A stretch of 64,000 nucleotides of DNA from Rhizobium sp. 18055. Lineage in GTDB: Bacteria; Pseudomonadota; Alphaproteobacteria; Rhizobiales; Rhizobiaceae. Positions within the stretch are counted from its first letter, which is position 1. Every line of letters begins with the position of its first letter. The position numbers were made by a program, and so were the translations under genes. Shown here one piece after another: positions 10,505-19,307 of the stretch. The notes beneath the pieces are model-generated. The model was not told where the DNA came from and made no database searches. It was given only the letters and a program-made list of their open reading frames with translations. The DNA lies in assembly GCF_902706285.1 (NCBI RefSeq), contig NZ_CACSKD010000002.1:434001-498000 (forward strand). The letters are read 5' to 3'.

Positions 10505-12366
10505 ATGACAAGCACAACAGCGATTGCTGGATTTCAGACCGTTGACGACGTCGATCGGCAGGCGAAACGAGGATGGATCCTTTTCGTGATGTTGTCGGCC
10601 GTGCTGCTGGCCGCCGCCCTGATCGGCGCTGAGCTCTATGGGCGAAGCTCCTCCATCAATGCCCTGGCAGCACAGAGCCAGACGGATGCGAGCCTGAAAG
10701 TGGCGCTGCTGACCGCCGTTCTCGAACGCCCCCGCGCCTTGCCGTTGCTGCTTGCCGAGGACCAGCAGGTTCTGAACGCGCTGTCATCGGAAAGTGTCAC
10801 TGATATCGACATCCTGAACCGCAAGCTGGAGCGGCTGGTATCGGGTACGCAGGCCGCCGTCCTCTATGTGATCGGCAAGGACGGCTTGGCGATTTCCTCG
10901 AGCAACTGGCGCGAGCCGATCAGCTTCGTCGGCAACGACTATACGTTCCGGGAGTATTTCACGCGGGCGATGCAGAAAGGAACCGCGGAGCATTTTGCGC
11001 TCGGCAGCGTCAGCAAGCGTCCGGGGCTCTATATCTCGCGGCGTGTCGGCAGCGCTGAGACACCGCTCGGCGTGGTGGTGGTAAAGCTGGAGTTCGACCA
11101 GCTCGAGACCGACTGGCGCGATGCACGGCGGCCGGTCTACGTGACGGACGAGCATGGCGTGGTGTTGATCACCAGCATCCCCTCCTGGCGCTTCATGACC
11201 GCAGCGCCGGTGCCGCAGACAGACCTTGCGGCCATTCGCGACAGCCTGCAGTTCGGCGATGCGTCGCTGACACCATTGCCGATCATGCGGCCCGATATCA
11301 TCGATGCCCAGACATCGCTGGTTTCGGCGGTGCTTCCAGGCAATGGAGCAACGGAATATCTGCGCTTGTTCGCGTCGGTGCCGACGACGCCGTGGCGGCT
11401 CGAATACCTGGTGCCGACCGAGGCGCCGATCGCCTCGTCTGTAAGGGAAATGCGGCTGCTCTCGCTTGCCGTGCTGGTGCCCATTCTGGCCATCGCCGCC
11501 TTTCTGCTGCGCCGGCGGCAGGCGGCTGCGATGCGGATTGCGGTCGAACTGTCGATGCGCGAGGAGCTGGAGCGGCGGGTGGTGGCCCGTACCGAAGATC
11601 TGAGCCGCGCCCGCGACCGCCTGCAGGCGGAGATCTCTGACCATCGCGACACCGAATCGAGACTGCAGGTCGTGCAGCAGGAACTGGTACAGGCAAACCG
11701 GCTTGCCATTCTCGGCCAGGTCGCTGCCGGCGTCGCCCACGAGATCAACCAGCCGGTGGCAACCATTCGCGCCTATGCCACAATGCCCGCGTCTTCCTCG
11801 ACCGCGATCAAGCCGAACCGGTGAAGGAAAACCTCGGCGCCATCGCCGCGCTGACGGAACGGATCGGGGCGATCACCGAGGAACTGAAAGCCTTTGCGCG
11901 CAAGGGCCGGACAGCGCCGGAGCCGGTCGAACTGCGCGACGTCATCGATGGCGCCGTCGTGCTGTTGAAGAGCCGGTTTGCCGGGCAGTTGCAGGCGCTG
12001 GTCATCCGGCTGCCGCCGCCCGGCCTCAGGGTGCTCGGCAACCGCGTTCGCCTGGAGCAGATATTGATCAATCTGTTCCAGAATGCCCTGGAGGCCCTGG
12101 AGGGGCGAGCGGATGCGAAGGTGGAAATATCGGCCGTGGCCACCGACGACGCGGTCGAGGTCATCGTTGCCGATAACGGCCCGGGGATACCAGCAGAGAT
12201 TCTCGCTTCGCTGTTTACGCCTTTCAATACCTCGAAAGAGAAGGGCCTCGGACTTGGACTGGTCATCTCCAAGGATATCGTTGCCGATTACGGCGGGCGG
12301 ATCGAGGTCTCCAGCACCGACGCCGGCACCAGTTTCATCGTCCATCTCGTGAGAGCGAAACCATGA
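10505..12366 (+). pseudogene. dctB: dctB, C4-dicarboxylate sensor kinase, frameshifted
   Basis: The reading frame opens at 10505 and encodes an N-terminal membrane segment, a double periplasmic sensor region (YTFREYF, LYISRRVGS), a second membrane segment near residue 315, a coiled coil and the H-box [17 protein letters not shown]. It then shifts frame at about 11779-11780 and stops at 11824. The remainder, in another frame, encodes the rest of the kinase ([15 protein letters not shown]-box [13 protein letters not shown]-boxes DNGPGIP and [12 protein letters not shown]) to 12366. One missing G between 11779 and 11780 (GCC ACA AT instead of GCC GAC AAT, giving A-D-N) would restore a normal ~620-residue DctB. 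Either the gene is broken or the assembly has a one-base error. It overlaps dctD by 4 bp. Confidence 0.9.
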
Positions 12367-13730
12367 CATCAGCCGCACCCATCTTCCTTGTCGATGACGA
12401 CAAGGATCTGCTGAGGGCGACCAAGCAGACGCTGGAATTGGCCGGCTTTGCCGTTTCCGCCTTCCCCGCTGCCCTGGAGGCGCTGGCAGCGCTGACAGCG
12501 GATTTTCCGGGTATCATCGTCTCGGATATCCGCATGCCGCAGATCGACGGTCTGCAACTGTTCGACCGCGTGCAACGGCAGGACCGTGACCTACCGGTTA
12601 TCCTGGTGACCGGCCACGGCGATATTCCGATGGCGGTCAAGGCCATAAAGGAAGGCGTCTACGACTTCATCACCAAGCCTTTCCCGGCCGACCGGCTGGT
12701 GCAGAGCGTACGGCGTGCCGTCGAAAAACGCCGCCTGGTTCTGGAGAACCGCCTGTTGCGCAAAGCCAGCGAACAGGTGCGCGACGACCTGCCGCTGATC
12801 GGCCAGACGCCGGCCATGGAGCGGCTGCGGCATACGCTGCGGCAGATCGCCGACACCGATGTCGATGTGCTGGTGACCGGAGAGACCGGCAGCGGCAAGG
12901 AAGTCGTCGCCAGCCTGCTGCATCAGTGGGGCCGGCGGAGATCGGGGAATTTCGTGGCGCTAAACTGCGGCGCACTGCCGGAAACGGTGATCGAAAGCGA
13001 GTTGTTCGGGCACGAGCCCGGCGCCTTTACCGGCGCGCAGAAGAAGCGCGTCGGACGGATCGAGCACGCGAGCGGCGGCACGCTGTTTCTCGACGAGATC
13101 GAAAGCATGGCGCCATCGACGCAGGTGCAGATGCTGCGAGTGCTTGAAATGCGCGAGGTGACGCCGCTCGGAACCAACGAGGTGCGGCCGGTCGATCTGC
13201 GCGTGGTGGCGGCAGCCAAGGTCGATCTCGCCGATCCCCGGCAGCGTGGAGAGTTTCGCGAGGATCTCTATTACCGGCTGAACGTGGTGACGATCTCCAT
13301 CCCGCCGCTCCGGGAACGGCGCGACGACATTCCGCTGCTGTTCGGCTATTTCGCCGAGCGGGCGGCAAAGCGCTTCAAGCGCGACATGCCGGTCGCGTCA
13401 TCGGCCGTTCACCGGCATCTGCACGATCACGAGTGGCCCGGCAATGTGCGCGAGCTGTCGCATTTTGCCGAGCGCTTCGTGCTTGGGGTTGAACAACTTC
13501 ACACGGGAGCGTCGAGTTCGAAGAACGACGGCAGCGGCGAAAACCTGCCGCTGCCCGATCGGCTTGACCGGTATGAGGCCAGCATCATCCGCGAGGTGCT
13601 GGATGCCAATGACGGCGATGTTCGACGGACGATCGCCGAGCTCGGCATCCCGCGCAAAACCTTCTACGACAAGCTGCAGCGCCATGGCATCGTCAGGGCC
13701 GACTTTGCGCCGAACGACGAGCGTGGCTGA
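12363..13730 (+). CDS. dctD: C4-dicarboxylate response regulator DctD (NtrC family)
   Basis: A 455-residue sigma-54 activator with an N-terminal receiver domain (phospho-acceptor Asp55 in IIVSDIRMP, Lys105 in TKPF), an AAA+ domain with Walker A GETGSGKE at 173-180, the GAFTGA loop at 220-225 that contacts sigma-54, Walker [11 protein letters not shown], and a C-terminal helix-turn-helix ([19 protein letters not shown]). It activates dctA when phosphorylated by DctB. Its ATG overlaps the dctB stop (ATGA), so the pair is translationally coupled. The gene itself is intact. Confidence 0.96.
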   Translation: MTSAAPIFLVDDDKDLLRATKQTLELAGFAVSAFPAALEALAALTADFPGIIVSDIRMPQIDGLQLFDRVQRQDRDLPVILVTGHGDIPMAVKAIKEGVYDFITKPFPADRLVQSVRRAVEKRRLVLENRLLRKASEQVRDDLPLIGQTPAMERLRHTLRQIADTDVDVLVTGETGSGKEVVASLLHQWGRRRSGNFVALNCGALPETVIESELFGHEPGAFTGAQKKRVGRIEHASGGTLFLDEIESMAPSTQVQMLRVLEMREVTPLGTNEVRPVDLRVVAAAKVDLADPRQRGEFREDLYYRLNVVTISIPPLRERRDDIPLLFGYFAERAAKRFKRDMPVASSAVHRHLHDHEWPGNVRELSHFAERFVLGVEQLHTGASSSKNDGSGENLPLPDRLDRYEASIIREVLDANDGDVRRTIAELGIPRKTFYDKLQRHGIVRADFAPNDERG

Positions 13731-13737
13731 GCTTCAT

Positions 13738-13763
13738 CCGATGGACGCGTCAACGTCCATCGG
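13738..13763. terminator. Hairpin between convergent dctD and SDR genes
   Basis: A perfect 10-bp inverted repeat (CCGATGGACG / CGTCCATCGG, 6-base loop) fills the 63-bp gap between two convergent stops. No T-run follows, so it may be a weak bidirectional terminator. Confidence 0.5.
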
Positions 13764-13793
13764 TCCCCGCTTCAGGCGTTCGCCTCGCCGACG

Positions 13794-14597
13794 TCAGGCT
13801 GCGGCCACCCCGTAGCGTGCCGCCGGCTTGTTGTGGGAAAGGTTCGGGCCGAGCGCGTAGCGGGCGGCGTTTGCGGCGTCCAGGTCGGCATTGTCCGGCA
13901 GCGACGGGATCGTGATCAGTTCGCCCTGATCGAGCCCCGCCAGAGCCGCATCGACCATGTCGCTCACATCCATCACCATCGCTGGCGGCAGGTCATCGAC
14001 CGAGCGGCCAGCGCGTTCGAAAATTTCCGTGCGCGTCAATCCGGGCAGAACCGCCTGCACCTTGACGCCTTTATCAGCCACTTCCGAGTGGATGGCCTGC
14101 GTCAGGTTGAGGACGAATGCCTTGGTGGCGCTGTAGGTGCCGTGGAATCTCTCCGGGATGTAGGCGACCACCGAGGCGACGTTGACGATCGCACCCCTGC
14201 CCCGCTCCGACAAAGCCTGGGCTGCGGCAACAGCCAGCCGATTGGCGGCGACCACATTCAGCTCAATCATCGTTTCTAGATAATCGAGGTCGTCATCCAG
14301 CAGCGCGCCCTTGGGGCCGATGCCGGCATTGTTGACGAGCAGGGTGATGCTTTCGTCCTCCCGCAAACGCTTCTCGACGGCCCGCACGTCGGCTCTCTGG
14401 GTGAGATCGGCAGGCAGGATGTTGACCGTCACGCCCGTCTCGCTGGTCAACCGATCGGCCAGCGACTGAAGGCGCGCCGCGTCGCGGGCGACGAGGACGA
14501 GATCATAACCGCGCTTGGCGAGCCGGTCGGCATATGTTGCGCCGATGCCGGAAGAGGCTCCGGTGACAAGGGCAGTTCCGAGAGAGGTGTTGGACAT
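13794..14597 (-). CDS. Short-chain dehydrogenase/reductase
   Basis: A 267-residue classical SDR: NAD(P)-binding TGASSGIG near residue 12, LVNNAGIG, catalytic Ser in NVASVVAY and the YSATK motif. It oxidises or reduces a carbonyl or alcohol substrate that cannot be inferred. It is divergent from the marR gene with a shared 149-bp region holding a palindrome, so the MarR protein is its likely regulator. Confidence 0.9.
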   Translation of the reverse strand: MSNTSLGTALVTGASSGIGATYADRLAKRGYDLVLVARDAARLQSLADRLTSETGVTVNILPADLTQRADVRAVEKRLREDESITLLVNNAGIGPKGALLDDDLDYLETMIELNVVAANRLAVAAAQALSERGRGAIVNVASVVAYIPERFHGTYSATKAFVLNLTQAIHSEVADKGVKVQAVLPGLTRTEIFERAGRSVDDLPPAMVMDVSDMVDAALAGLDQGELITIPSLPDNADLDAANAARYALGPNLSHNKPAARYGVAAA

Positions 14598-14622
14598 GAC
14601 AGCATTCCTTTCGATGTCAGCT

Positions 14623-14640
14623 TAGTGGTATATGCCGCTA
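14623..14640. promoter_or_regulatory. Candidate MarR operator
   Basis: An 18-bp imperfect palindrome (TAGTGGTATATGCCGCTA, 14 of 18 positions symmetric) lies 25 bp upstream of the SDR start, in the divergent gap with marR. MarR proteins typically bind such sites of about 18 bp. Confidence 0.5.
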
Positions 14641-14746
14641 TATTTAGGCTGTCCTCCGAGGTGTGCAAGAGGAGCGCGAAAGAAGTTGTGCTTTCTCGGT
14701 TGACTGATCGCCGCCAATCGGAAGACTTGGCGACGGAGAAAACGAC

Positions 14747-15226
14747 ATGAATGAAAAAACCAGCCCGCTCGGCGCGTGGAACTATTGCAGCAGCAGCGCG
14801 CTCAAGCGCGCCTCCCGACAACTCAGCCAGCTCTACAAAGACGTGCTGGCGCCAAGCGGGCTGACGATCACACAATACGCGCTGCTGACGCAGATCAAGC
14901 TCGGCGGGGCGACGCCGTTGAAGCTGCTTGCCAAGACGATGGTGATGGATCTTTCGGCGCTCGGCCACACGCTGAAGCCGCTGCAGCGCGACGGCCTTGT
15001 CGAGCTGATCTCCGACGACCGCGATCGCCGCGTCAAGCGCGTGCGGTTAAGCGACAAGGGCGAGCAGCTGTGGCACGAGGCCCACAGCCTGTGGCTGGAC
15101 GCACAGGCGCGTTTCGATGCGGCTTTCGGCAAGGAGGCGTCGGACAATCTGCGCCGCACCATGGACCTGCTGGCCTCGCCAGCGTTTGCCACAGCCTTCA
15201 ATGCGGCTCGGCCGGTCGAGGAATAA
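14747..15226 (+). CDS. MarR family transcriptional regulator
   Basis: A 159-residue winged-helix regulator: the LAKTMVMDLSALGHTLKPL recognition helix region is followed by the wing (LISDDRDRRVKRVRLSDKG). MarR proteins are dimeric repressors released by small aromatic or oxidising ligands. Divergent orientation with the SDR and the palindrome between them suggest it controls that gene. Confidence 0.9.
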   Translation: MNEKTSPLGAWNYCSSSALKRASRQLSQLYKDVLAPSGLTITQYALLTQIKLGGATPLKLLAKTMVMDLSALGHTLKPLQRDGLVELISDDRDRRVKRVRLSDKGEQLWHEAHSLWLDAQARFDAAFGKEASDNLRRTMDLLASPAFATAFNAARPVEE

Positions 15227-15239
15227 AGGCGGCCGAGCG

Positions 15240-15260
15240 CCTGACCTGATCAAGGTCAGG
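15240..15260. terminator. Hairpin between convergent marR and cupin genes
   Basis: CCTGACCT / AGGTCAGG (15240-15247 and 15253-15260) forms a perfect 8-bp stem in the 43-bp gap between two convergent stop codons. No T-run is present. Confidence 0.45.
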
Positions 15261-15269
15261 CAAGTGCCG

Positions 15270-15617
15270 TCACAGCCTGACGACATAATCTTTGCGAGTC
15301 GTTTCAACAACCTCCCAGGTTCCGTTAAAGCCCGGTCGTAGAATCATCCGGTCGCCGGCATGCAAATGCACCGCCTCGCCGCCATCTTCGGTGACGATGG
15401 AGTAGCCGGACAGAACGTTGAAATACTCCCATTCGTCATAGGCGATCCGCCACTTGCCCGGCGTTGCCTCCCAGATGCCGGCATAGAGACCACCAGACGC
15501 CTCCTCGAGATTCCACGTCCTGAACTGCGGGTCGCCGGAGATAATCCGCTCCGCCGGAGGGGCGCCGACCTCCGGCTCGGCGCCTGTGATGTCGATGATG
15601 AGCTGGTTTGCCATCAC
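15270..15617 (-). CDS. Cupin-domain protein (ureidoglycine aminohydrolase-like)
   Basis: A 115-residue single cupin of the DUF861 type (WEYFNVLSGYSIVTEDGG...HLHAGDRMILRPGFNGTWEVVE). The enzymatic role is unknown. The start is GTG at 15617 or ATG at 15614. Neither has a ribosome site in the present DNA, because a transposon begins 9 bp upstream (15626). If the element is removed, the gene directly follows metY: TGA of metY, then TACGTG, then ATG, with an AAGG 8 bases before the GTG inside the metY end. It therefore looks like a gene cut off from its operon and translation signal. Confidence 0.85.
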   Translation of the reverse strand: MMANQLIIDITGAEPEVGAPPAERIISGDPQFRTWNLEEASGGLYAGIWEATPGKWRIAYDEWEYFNVLSGYSIVTEDGGEAVHLHAGDRMILRPGFNGTWEVVETTRKDYVVRL

Positions 15618-15620
15618 GTA

Positions 15621-15625
15621 TCAGA
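15621..15625. repeat. Target-site duplication, left copy (TCAGA)
   Basis: TCAGA immediately precedes the element end TGTCGG at 15626. The same 5 bases follow the other end at 49180-49184. A 5-bp duplication is the hallmark of Tn7-like and Tn5053-like transposition. Confidence 0.88.
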
Positions 15626-15756
15626 TGTCGGTCGCAGCAAACGTCTGCTTAATTACCATTGTTTTTGTTCACAAATTTTGAGTTGATCGCAAGATACCTT
15701 ACTCACCTTCGTAGCATACCGTTGTTCAGCTGCCCCCGCTTCGCAGCATACGTCTG
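15626..15756 (+). repeat. Left end L1 with three putative TnsB sites
   Basis: Three copies of a site like TTCGCAGCATACGTCTG occur at offsets 0 (15626-15648), +82 (15708-15720) and +114 (15740-15756). L2 at 16576 has copies at exactly the same offsets. Three spaced sites in a left end of about 150 bp is the Tn7 arrangement. The similarity to L2 continues to about 15832. Confidence 0.75.
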
Positions 15757-15938
15757 TACTGCCGCACAACCAAGGGTCACGCTCAAGGAATTCGACTTGA
15801 GAACTATGGCTTTTGTAGATGGTATGAGGCTGAAGTTGCGGTTTGCAGGGGCTCTCTGTTTCGCAATAGCGCATGCTGCGGTGCCGTAATTGCGCCGGTG
15901 GTTCAGTCGGCTATCCTCTTCTAAAAGGAAGCGTTTTG

Positions 15939-16322
15939 ATGAGCCAAAGAGTTACAACATCTCTAGAGACCGACATCCGATGGATGATGACGTTTCTACG
16001 CCTCGGGCGCACTGCGAAGTTGCGCGAGCGTGTGAATGTCGCTTACAAACATAGACGATTCGCTACAGAGGAGCGTCTGCAATTTGCACGGATTCAGGCC
16101 TCCCTAGAAGTGATGGAAGACTTCGAGAGAAAATATGGCATTGGAAGCTGTTTGAACGTTGAGATGCCCGAGCTGCTGAAAATCGCTGACACGTGCAATG
16201 GACAGTTTGATCCTGATGAAATAGCTGCCGCTCAAAGCGCCCCGTCTGCGGAACGCGTCAATATTCTGGCTTGGGCTGCCGAAGCGACGCCAACCGATCT
16301 AGAAACAGCGCCGGATCAGTAA
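15939..16322 (+). CDS. Unknown protein in the mini-element
   Basis: A 127-residue protein starting at ATG 15939, preceded by AAAAGGAAG at good spacing; an earlier in-frame start lacks this. It is charged and helical in appearance (LGRTAKLRERVNVAYKHRRF, LEVMEDFERKYGIG), with no membrane segment and no motif I recognise. It is the only gene between the paired ends of the 945-bp mini-element. Confidence 0.6.
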   Translation: MSQRVTTSLETDIRWMMTFLRLGRTAKLRERVNVAYKHRRFATEERLQFARIQASLEVMEDFERKYGIGSCLNVEMPELLKIADTCNGQFDPDEIAAAQSAPSAERVNILAWAAEATPTDLETAPDQ

Positions 16323-16511
16323 ACTCCTCAACGCCGTCGATATCTTCTCCACGGATCGTCAGTAGACTGATTTTTTTACCGAACCTGATCTCTGTTTCCA
16401 ATCTCGAAAGATCAAGCCCGTTCATGTCGTCAAGTTGAGGCGTTTAGAGCCCTTTCCCAACTTTTATTCCCCGAAATCCCTCTCCCCGGTGACGCTACTG
16501 ACCGCCTCGCT

Positions 16512-16570
16512 CATCGGTTGCACCCGTACAAATCGGTTTGCGAAAATGCAAACGTATGCTGCGAAGGACA
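16512..16570 (-). repeat. Internal right end R' of the mini-element
   Basis: Read inward (minus strand) it gives TGTCCTTCGCAGCATACG, then TTTTCGCAAAC, then TGCAACCGATG. The far right end (49121-49179) has the same three blocks, and CATCGGTTGCA begins exactly 59 bp from the terminus in both. This shows 16570 is a transposon terminus. Confidence 0.75.
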
Positions 16571-16575
16571 GTGAA
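16571..16575. repeat. GTGAA spacer between two transposon ends
   Basis: Five bases separate the right terminus ...ACA (16570) from the left terminus TGT... (16576). Five bp is the duplication length for this transposon class, so this is probably an old target duplication. It differs from the outer TCAGA. Confidence 0.65.
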
Positions 16576-16706
16576 TGTCGGTCGCAGCAAACGTCTGTTC
16601 GCTAGATGTTGATTTTGTTCACAATTTTCGAGCGTATCGCAAGATACGCTGTTCACTTTCGCAGCATACCGCTGTTCATCTCGGCAGCCTTCGCAACATA
16701 CGTCTG
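16576..16706 (+). repeat. Left end L2 with three putative TnsB sites
   Basis: Sites at 16576-16597, 16658-16670 and 16690-16706 repeat L1 at identical spacing; similarity to L1 extends to about 16780. Between sites 1 and 2 a perfect 8-bp hairpin AGCGTATC-GCAA-GATACGCT (16631-16650) is present, which is decayed in L1. Short reading frames crossing both copies are a by-product of the duplication. Confidence 0.75.
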
Positions 16707-16862
16707 CACACCACCACAGCCAAGAGTCGCGGCTGTGGATCGTTTTGAAAACTATGGTTTTTGTGGCTGGGCTGAGGCTGTTCCCGCTCGCGATTTTCGC
16801 AACGTTCACCCGAATTAAAGGAACGATGTCGTAGTCCATTTACCGCTTGAAAAGGAGCGAAC

Positions 16863-17198
16863 ATGAACTACGACATCGGGGCCTACAAACTGGGCGATCT
16901 AACCATTTTCTGGGCTGTTCTCCCAGACGGAACTAAAATGTCGGAAGTGGGAAAGTCCGGGCTAGACAGAATCCTTGTGGCAGTCGATGACGGTGTAGCT
17001 GTGTCGCAGGTTAAAGCTCGGTTGACATTGTTCGCGAACTGGATGGCAGAAAACACGCGGCTGCGAATGAATATCGAAAACAGTCAGATGATCCGCGTAG
17101 GTCTGGACGACGCCCTCGATGACAGCCCGCTGCTCAGAAGTTCACCCGAGGAGCTAGAACGATCCATACGAGACGGCGGTCACAGTCCTGCGCCGTAA
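16863..17198 (+). CDS. Unknown protein
   Basis: A 111-residue protein with AAAAGGAG before its ATG. The N-terminal half (DLTIFWAVLPDGTKMSEVG) looks beta-rich and the middle helical. No signal peptide, membrane segment or known motif. It is the first cargo gene inside the main element and its 3' end overlaps that of the convergent gene at 17180 by 19 bp. Confidence 0.6.
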   Translation: MNYDIGAYKLGDLTIFWAVLPDGTKMSEVGKSGLDRILVAVDDGVAVSQVKARLTLFANWMAENTRLRMNIENSQMIRVGLDDALDDSPLLRSSPEELERSIRDGGHSPAP

Positions 17199-17800
17199 CG
17201 GGCAGCGTTCTCGAATTTTTCCTCGTCTATGATCGGGGAAACCCGGTGAAGCCTCTGAAGCATGACGTTCAACGGGTGATCGAGGTTTAGCATCGCGCCT
17301 TTCCCGTGCTCACCCTCGATTTTCCGCCACTGTTCCAAGTCTTGTTTGATTTTCTCTACCTCGACAGCAGGTTCACCTGCAAGCTGGTCGAAAAACCCCG
17401 CACTCTCGCTGAGGATGTCACTCACAACCGCGACGTTTCCAACCTCGTGATATCGGCGAAGGCTTTCCAGTGGAGTGTTTTGCACCTGCGGATAGAGTGT
17501 AGCGGCAACATAATCCATTGCCGCCGTATCCATCAGGAAGTGGAATTTCCGCCGCTGTAGTGCACCGCCCCGCTCGCGGATGTCGTGGCGGCCATTGAAA
17601 CGAGCTTGAAGCCTTGCTTCCGCTATAACTTCCATGTGCTCGCGAAGTTTTGCGGTGTTTTCGTCACTGTTCGTGCCAAGTATACGCGAGCCAAAAATCT
17701 CGATCATGCGGCTTAGAGATTCATATGCCCCAATCTCACGAGCGACATCCATCTCGACAAGTATCTTTGCGATTTTGATGGAAGAGAAGTGAGTGGACAT
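17180..17800 (-). CDS. Unknown protein
   Basis: A 206-residue protein. The ATG at 17800 is chosen because GGAG lies 6 bases upstream; the frame stays open to 17884 with weaker starts. It is rich in charged helices (HMEVIAEARLQARFNGRHD, VEKIKQDLEQWRKIEGEHG) and has no membrane segment. I do not recognise it. Confidence 0.55.
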   Translation of the reverse strand: MSTHFSSIKIAKILVEMDVAREIGAYESLSRMIEIFGSRILGTNSDENTAKLREHMEVIAEARLQARFNGRHDIRERGGALQRRKFHFLMDTAAMDYVAATLYPQVQNTPLESLRRYHEVGNVAVVSDILSESAGFFDQLAGEPAVEVEKIKQDLEQWRKIEGEHGKGAMLNLDHPLNVMLQRLHRVSPIIDEEKFENAARYGAGL

Positions 17801-17966
17801 GTACGGCTCCAGTGCTGAATCTAGGATCATCGTCTTTCTCACCGGCCGCAACGCTACAAGCACTAAGGTTGCCCAGTTGGCCATTCCCAGGCAGGGCAGA
17901 CGGGCAACTCAATAGACATCTTGAGGGCAGATTGTTACCTTGCGGGCAACCAACGGACAGGCTCGC

Positions 17967-18770
17967 ATGGTCATAGACATCTGGGATAACGAGACGCTCC
18001 CGGGAGCGGCCAGGGACCTCCTCATCGCAGGAGACGGTCTTTTGCGCGACTATCGCGCGGATGAACTCGAAATCGCGGCCTCTCGGCCTACAGAGCACGT
18101 TTTCTGGCAGCGCCGCCCGAATGCTTTCGCCGCCGGAAAGGCCGCACTGGAAGCCGACTTGGCTGCCCTTATTGAGAATGAAGAGGTCAGGGGTTTCCAT
18201 TATTCACGGATGATTGACGAGGAAATTGAGGCGATTTCCCAAGCTGGCATAGTCCCGACCTCCAAAGCATTCTTGCGGCAACGCGTCGATGGACTTGTCG
18301 CGGCGGGATACCTGAATATCATCCAAGCAGATGAGGTATTCGCGAAAAGCGCCCTGAACGCCGGGGAGACCTACGGGACAAGAGATTGCTTATTCTGGAC
18401 ATCAGCCTTCCCGTTGCCGATAGACAACAGCGGGGTGGAGCGTCTGCTCGCGATCTGGGGTGGCGAGGTTGCTTCATGGACGTTGAGCGATAACGGAGAG
18501 GCTCTGGGATTGCCGACGATTGGCCGACCGCGCATCTTGGAGATTGCGATGCCGATCAGCACCGCCATGAAAGGCATGGCGGCCTCAGCAGTCGCTGGCC
18601 GCTTGGTCGACCTGCGGATGGCTGAACTCGGGCTCACCGAATACCGCGGCGGGATTGATCTCTACACCACGGTCGCCTTGGAGCCGTCATCGCTGATGTT
18701 CGTTCACACGGAAGGCGAGCAAGCATACGCTGACATGGGAAGAGGCTATCCTCCGACCTTCAAACTATGA
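17967..18770 (+). CDS. Unknown protein
   Basis: A 267-residue soluble protein starting at ATG 17967; a TTG nine codons upstream is also possible. It has two apparent halves: an N-terminal helical part (IEAISQAGIVPTSKAFL) and a C-terminal part containing LFVHTEGEQ-like sequence near the end (SSLMFVHTEGEQAYADMG). No known catalytic motif. It is divergent from the gene at 17180 and may share a promoter region of about 165 bp. Confidence 0.6.
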   Translation: MVIDIWDNETLPGAARDLLIAGDGLLRDYRADELEIAASRPTEHVFWQRRPNAFAAGKAALEADLAALIENEEVRGFHYSRMIDEEIEAISQAGIVPTSKAFLRQRVDGLVAAGYLNIIQADEVFAKSALNAGETYGTRDCLFWTSAFPLPIDNSGVERLLAIWGGEVASWTLSDNGEALGLPTIGRPRILEIAMPISTAMKGMAASAVAGRLVDLRMAELGLTEYRGGIDLYTTVALEPSSLMFVHTEGEQAYADMGRGYPPTFKL

Positions 18771-18796
18771 GGCCGGCGGCGGTCGATCAACATTGA

Positions 18797-19195
18797 TCAC
18801 GAAGCTCTGTCAGCACGGACATCGGTGGTCGCTTGGATAACGCTCTGGACGGTGCTCACTGCCGTCATCGTGTTGTAGGGCTTCGGCAGGAACCGCGCTT
18901 CCGCGGGCAATTCGCCTCGTGCAACATCCACCCTACCCGACGTGACGACGATGCCGATGTGAGGGCTCGTACTCGCCACCATCTTGGCGAGGTCGATGCC
19001 GCACAGCCCGCCAGGCATATCGACATCGGTGAAGACCGCGTCGATATCGGTGCGCAGGCCGAGGACGCCAACCGCTTCGAGAACCGAGCCGGCTTCGAGA
19101 ACAGCGAAGCCGGCGTCCTCGAGTACGTCAGCCAAGAAGAGGCGGATGAGCGGCTCATCTTCTACGACGAGTACGATTCGAGTTGGCTTCTGCAT
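18797..19195 (-). CDS. Single-domain response regulator
   Basis: A 132-residue receiver domain with no output domain: acidic pocket VVEDEP, phospho-acceptor Asp in AVFTDVDMPGG, a switch Ser/Thr in VVTSGR, and Lys in FLPKPYN. Such stand-alone receivers (CpdR or CheY type) act by protein contact. AGGGGA precedes the ATG. No partner kinase lies in the island, so it probably takes phosphate from a core kinase. Confidence 0.88.
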   Translation of the reverse strand: MQKPTRIVLVVEDEPLIRLFLADVLEDAGFAVLEAGSVLEAVGVLGLRTDIDAVFTDVDMPGGLCGIDLAKMVASTSPHIGIVVTSGRVDVARGELPAEARFLPKPYNTMTAVSTVQSVIQATTDVRADRAS

Positions 19196-19307
19196 CTCGG
19201 TTCCCCTTGTTGTTCAGGGAAGTAACGCAATCGGTTGGGAAATCGATTCAACCCATCCACAGGAAAACAGAATCATATTTAATAAAATGCCAATGATGGA
19301 GGATGGC

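Larger units (their letters stand above)
15626..16570. mobile_element. 945-bp mini-element with Tn7-like ends
   Basis: It starts with left end L1 (15626) and finishes with a right end read inward as TGTCCTTCGCAGCATACG (ending ACA at 16570). It encodes only one 127-residue protein and no transposase. It abuts the main element through 5 bp, GTGAA. The right-end sites match the far right end at the same distances, so this is a true end pair. It is probably a deletion remnant or a non-autonomous passenger mobilised by the neighbouring tns genes. Confidence 0.75.

Noticed and set aside
15653..15874. Minus-strand frame resembling one at 16495-16839
   Set aside because: The similarity comes from the duplicated transposon left ends; both strands are equally similar and indels are present, so it is not evidence of coding.
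16495..16839. Minus-strand 114-codon frame
   Set aside because: It runs across the R' / GTGAA / L2 junction; it is structural DNA of the transposon ends.
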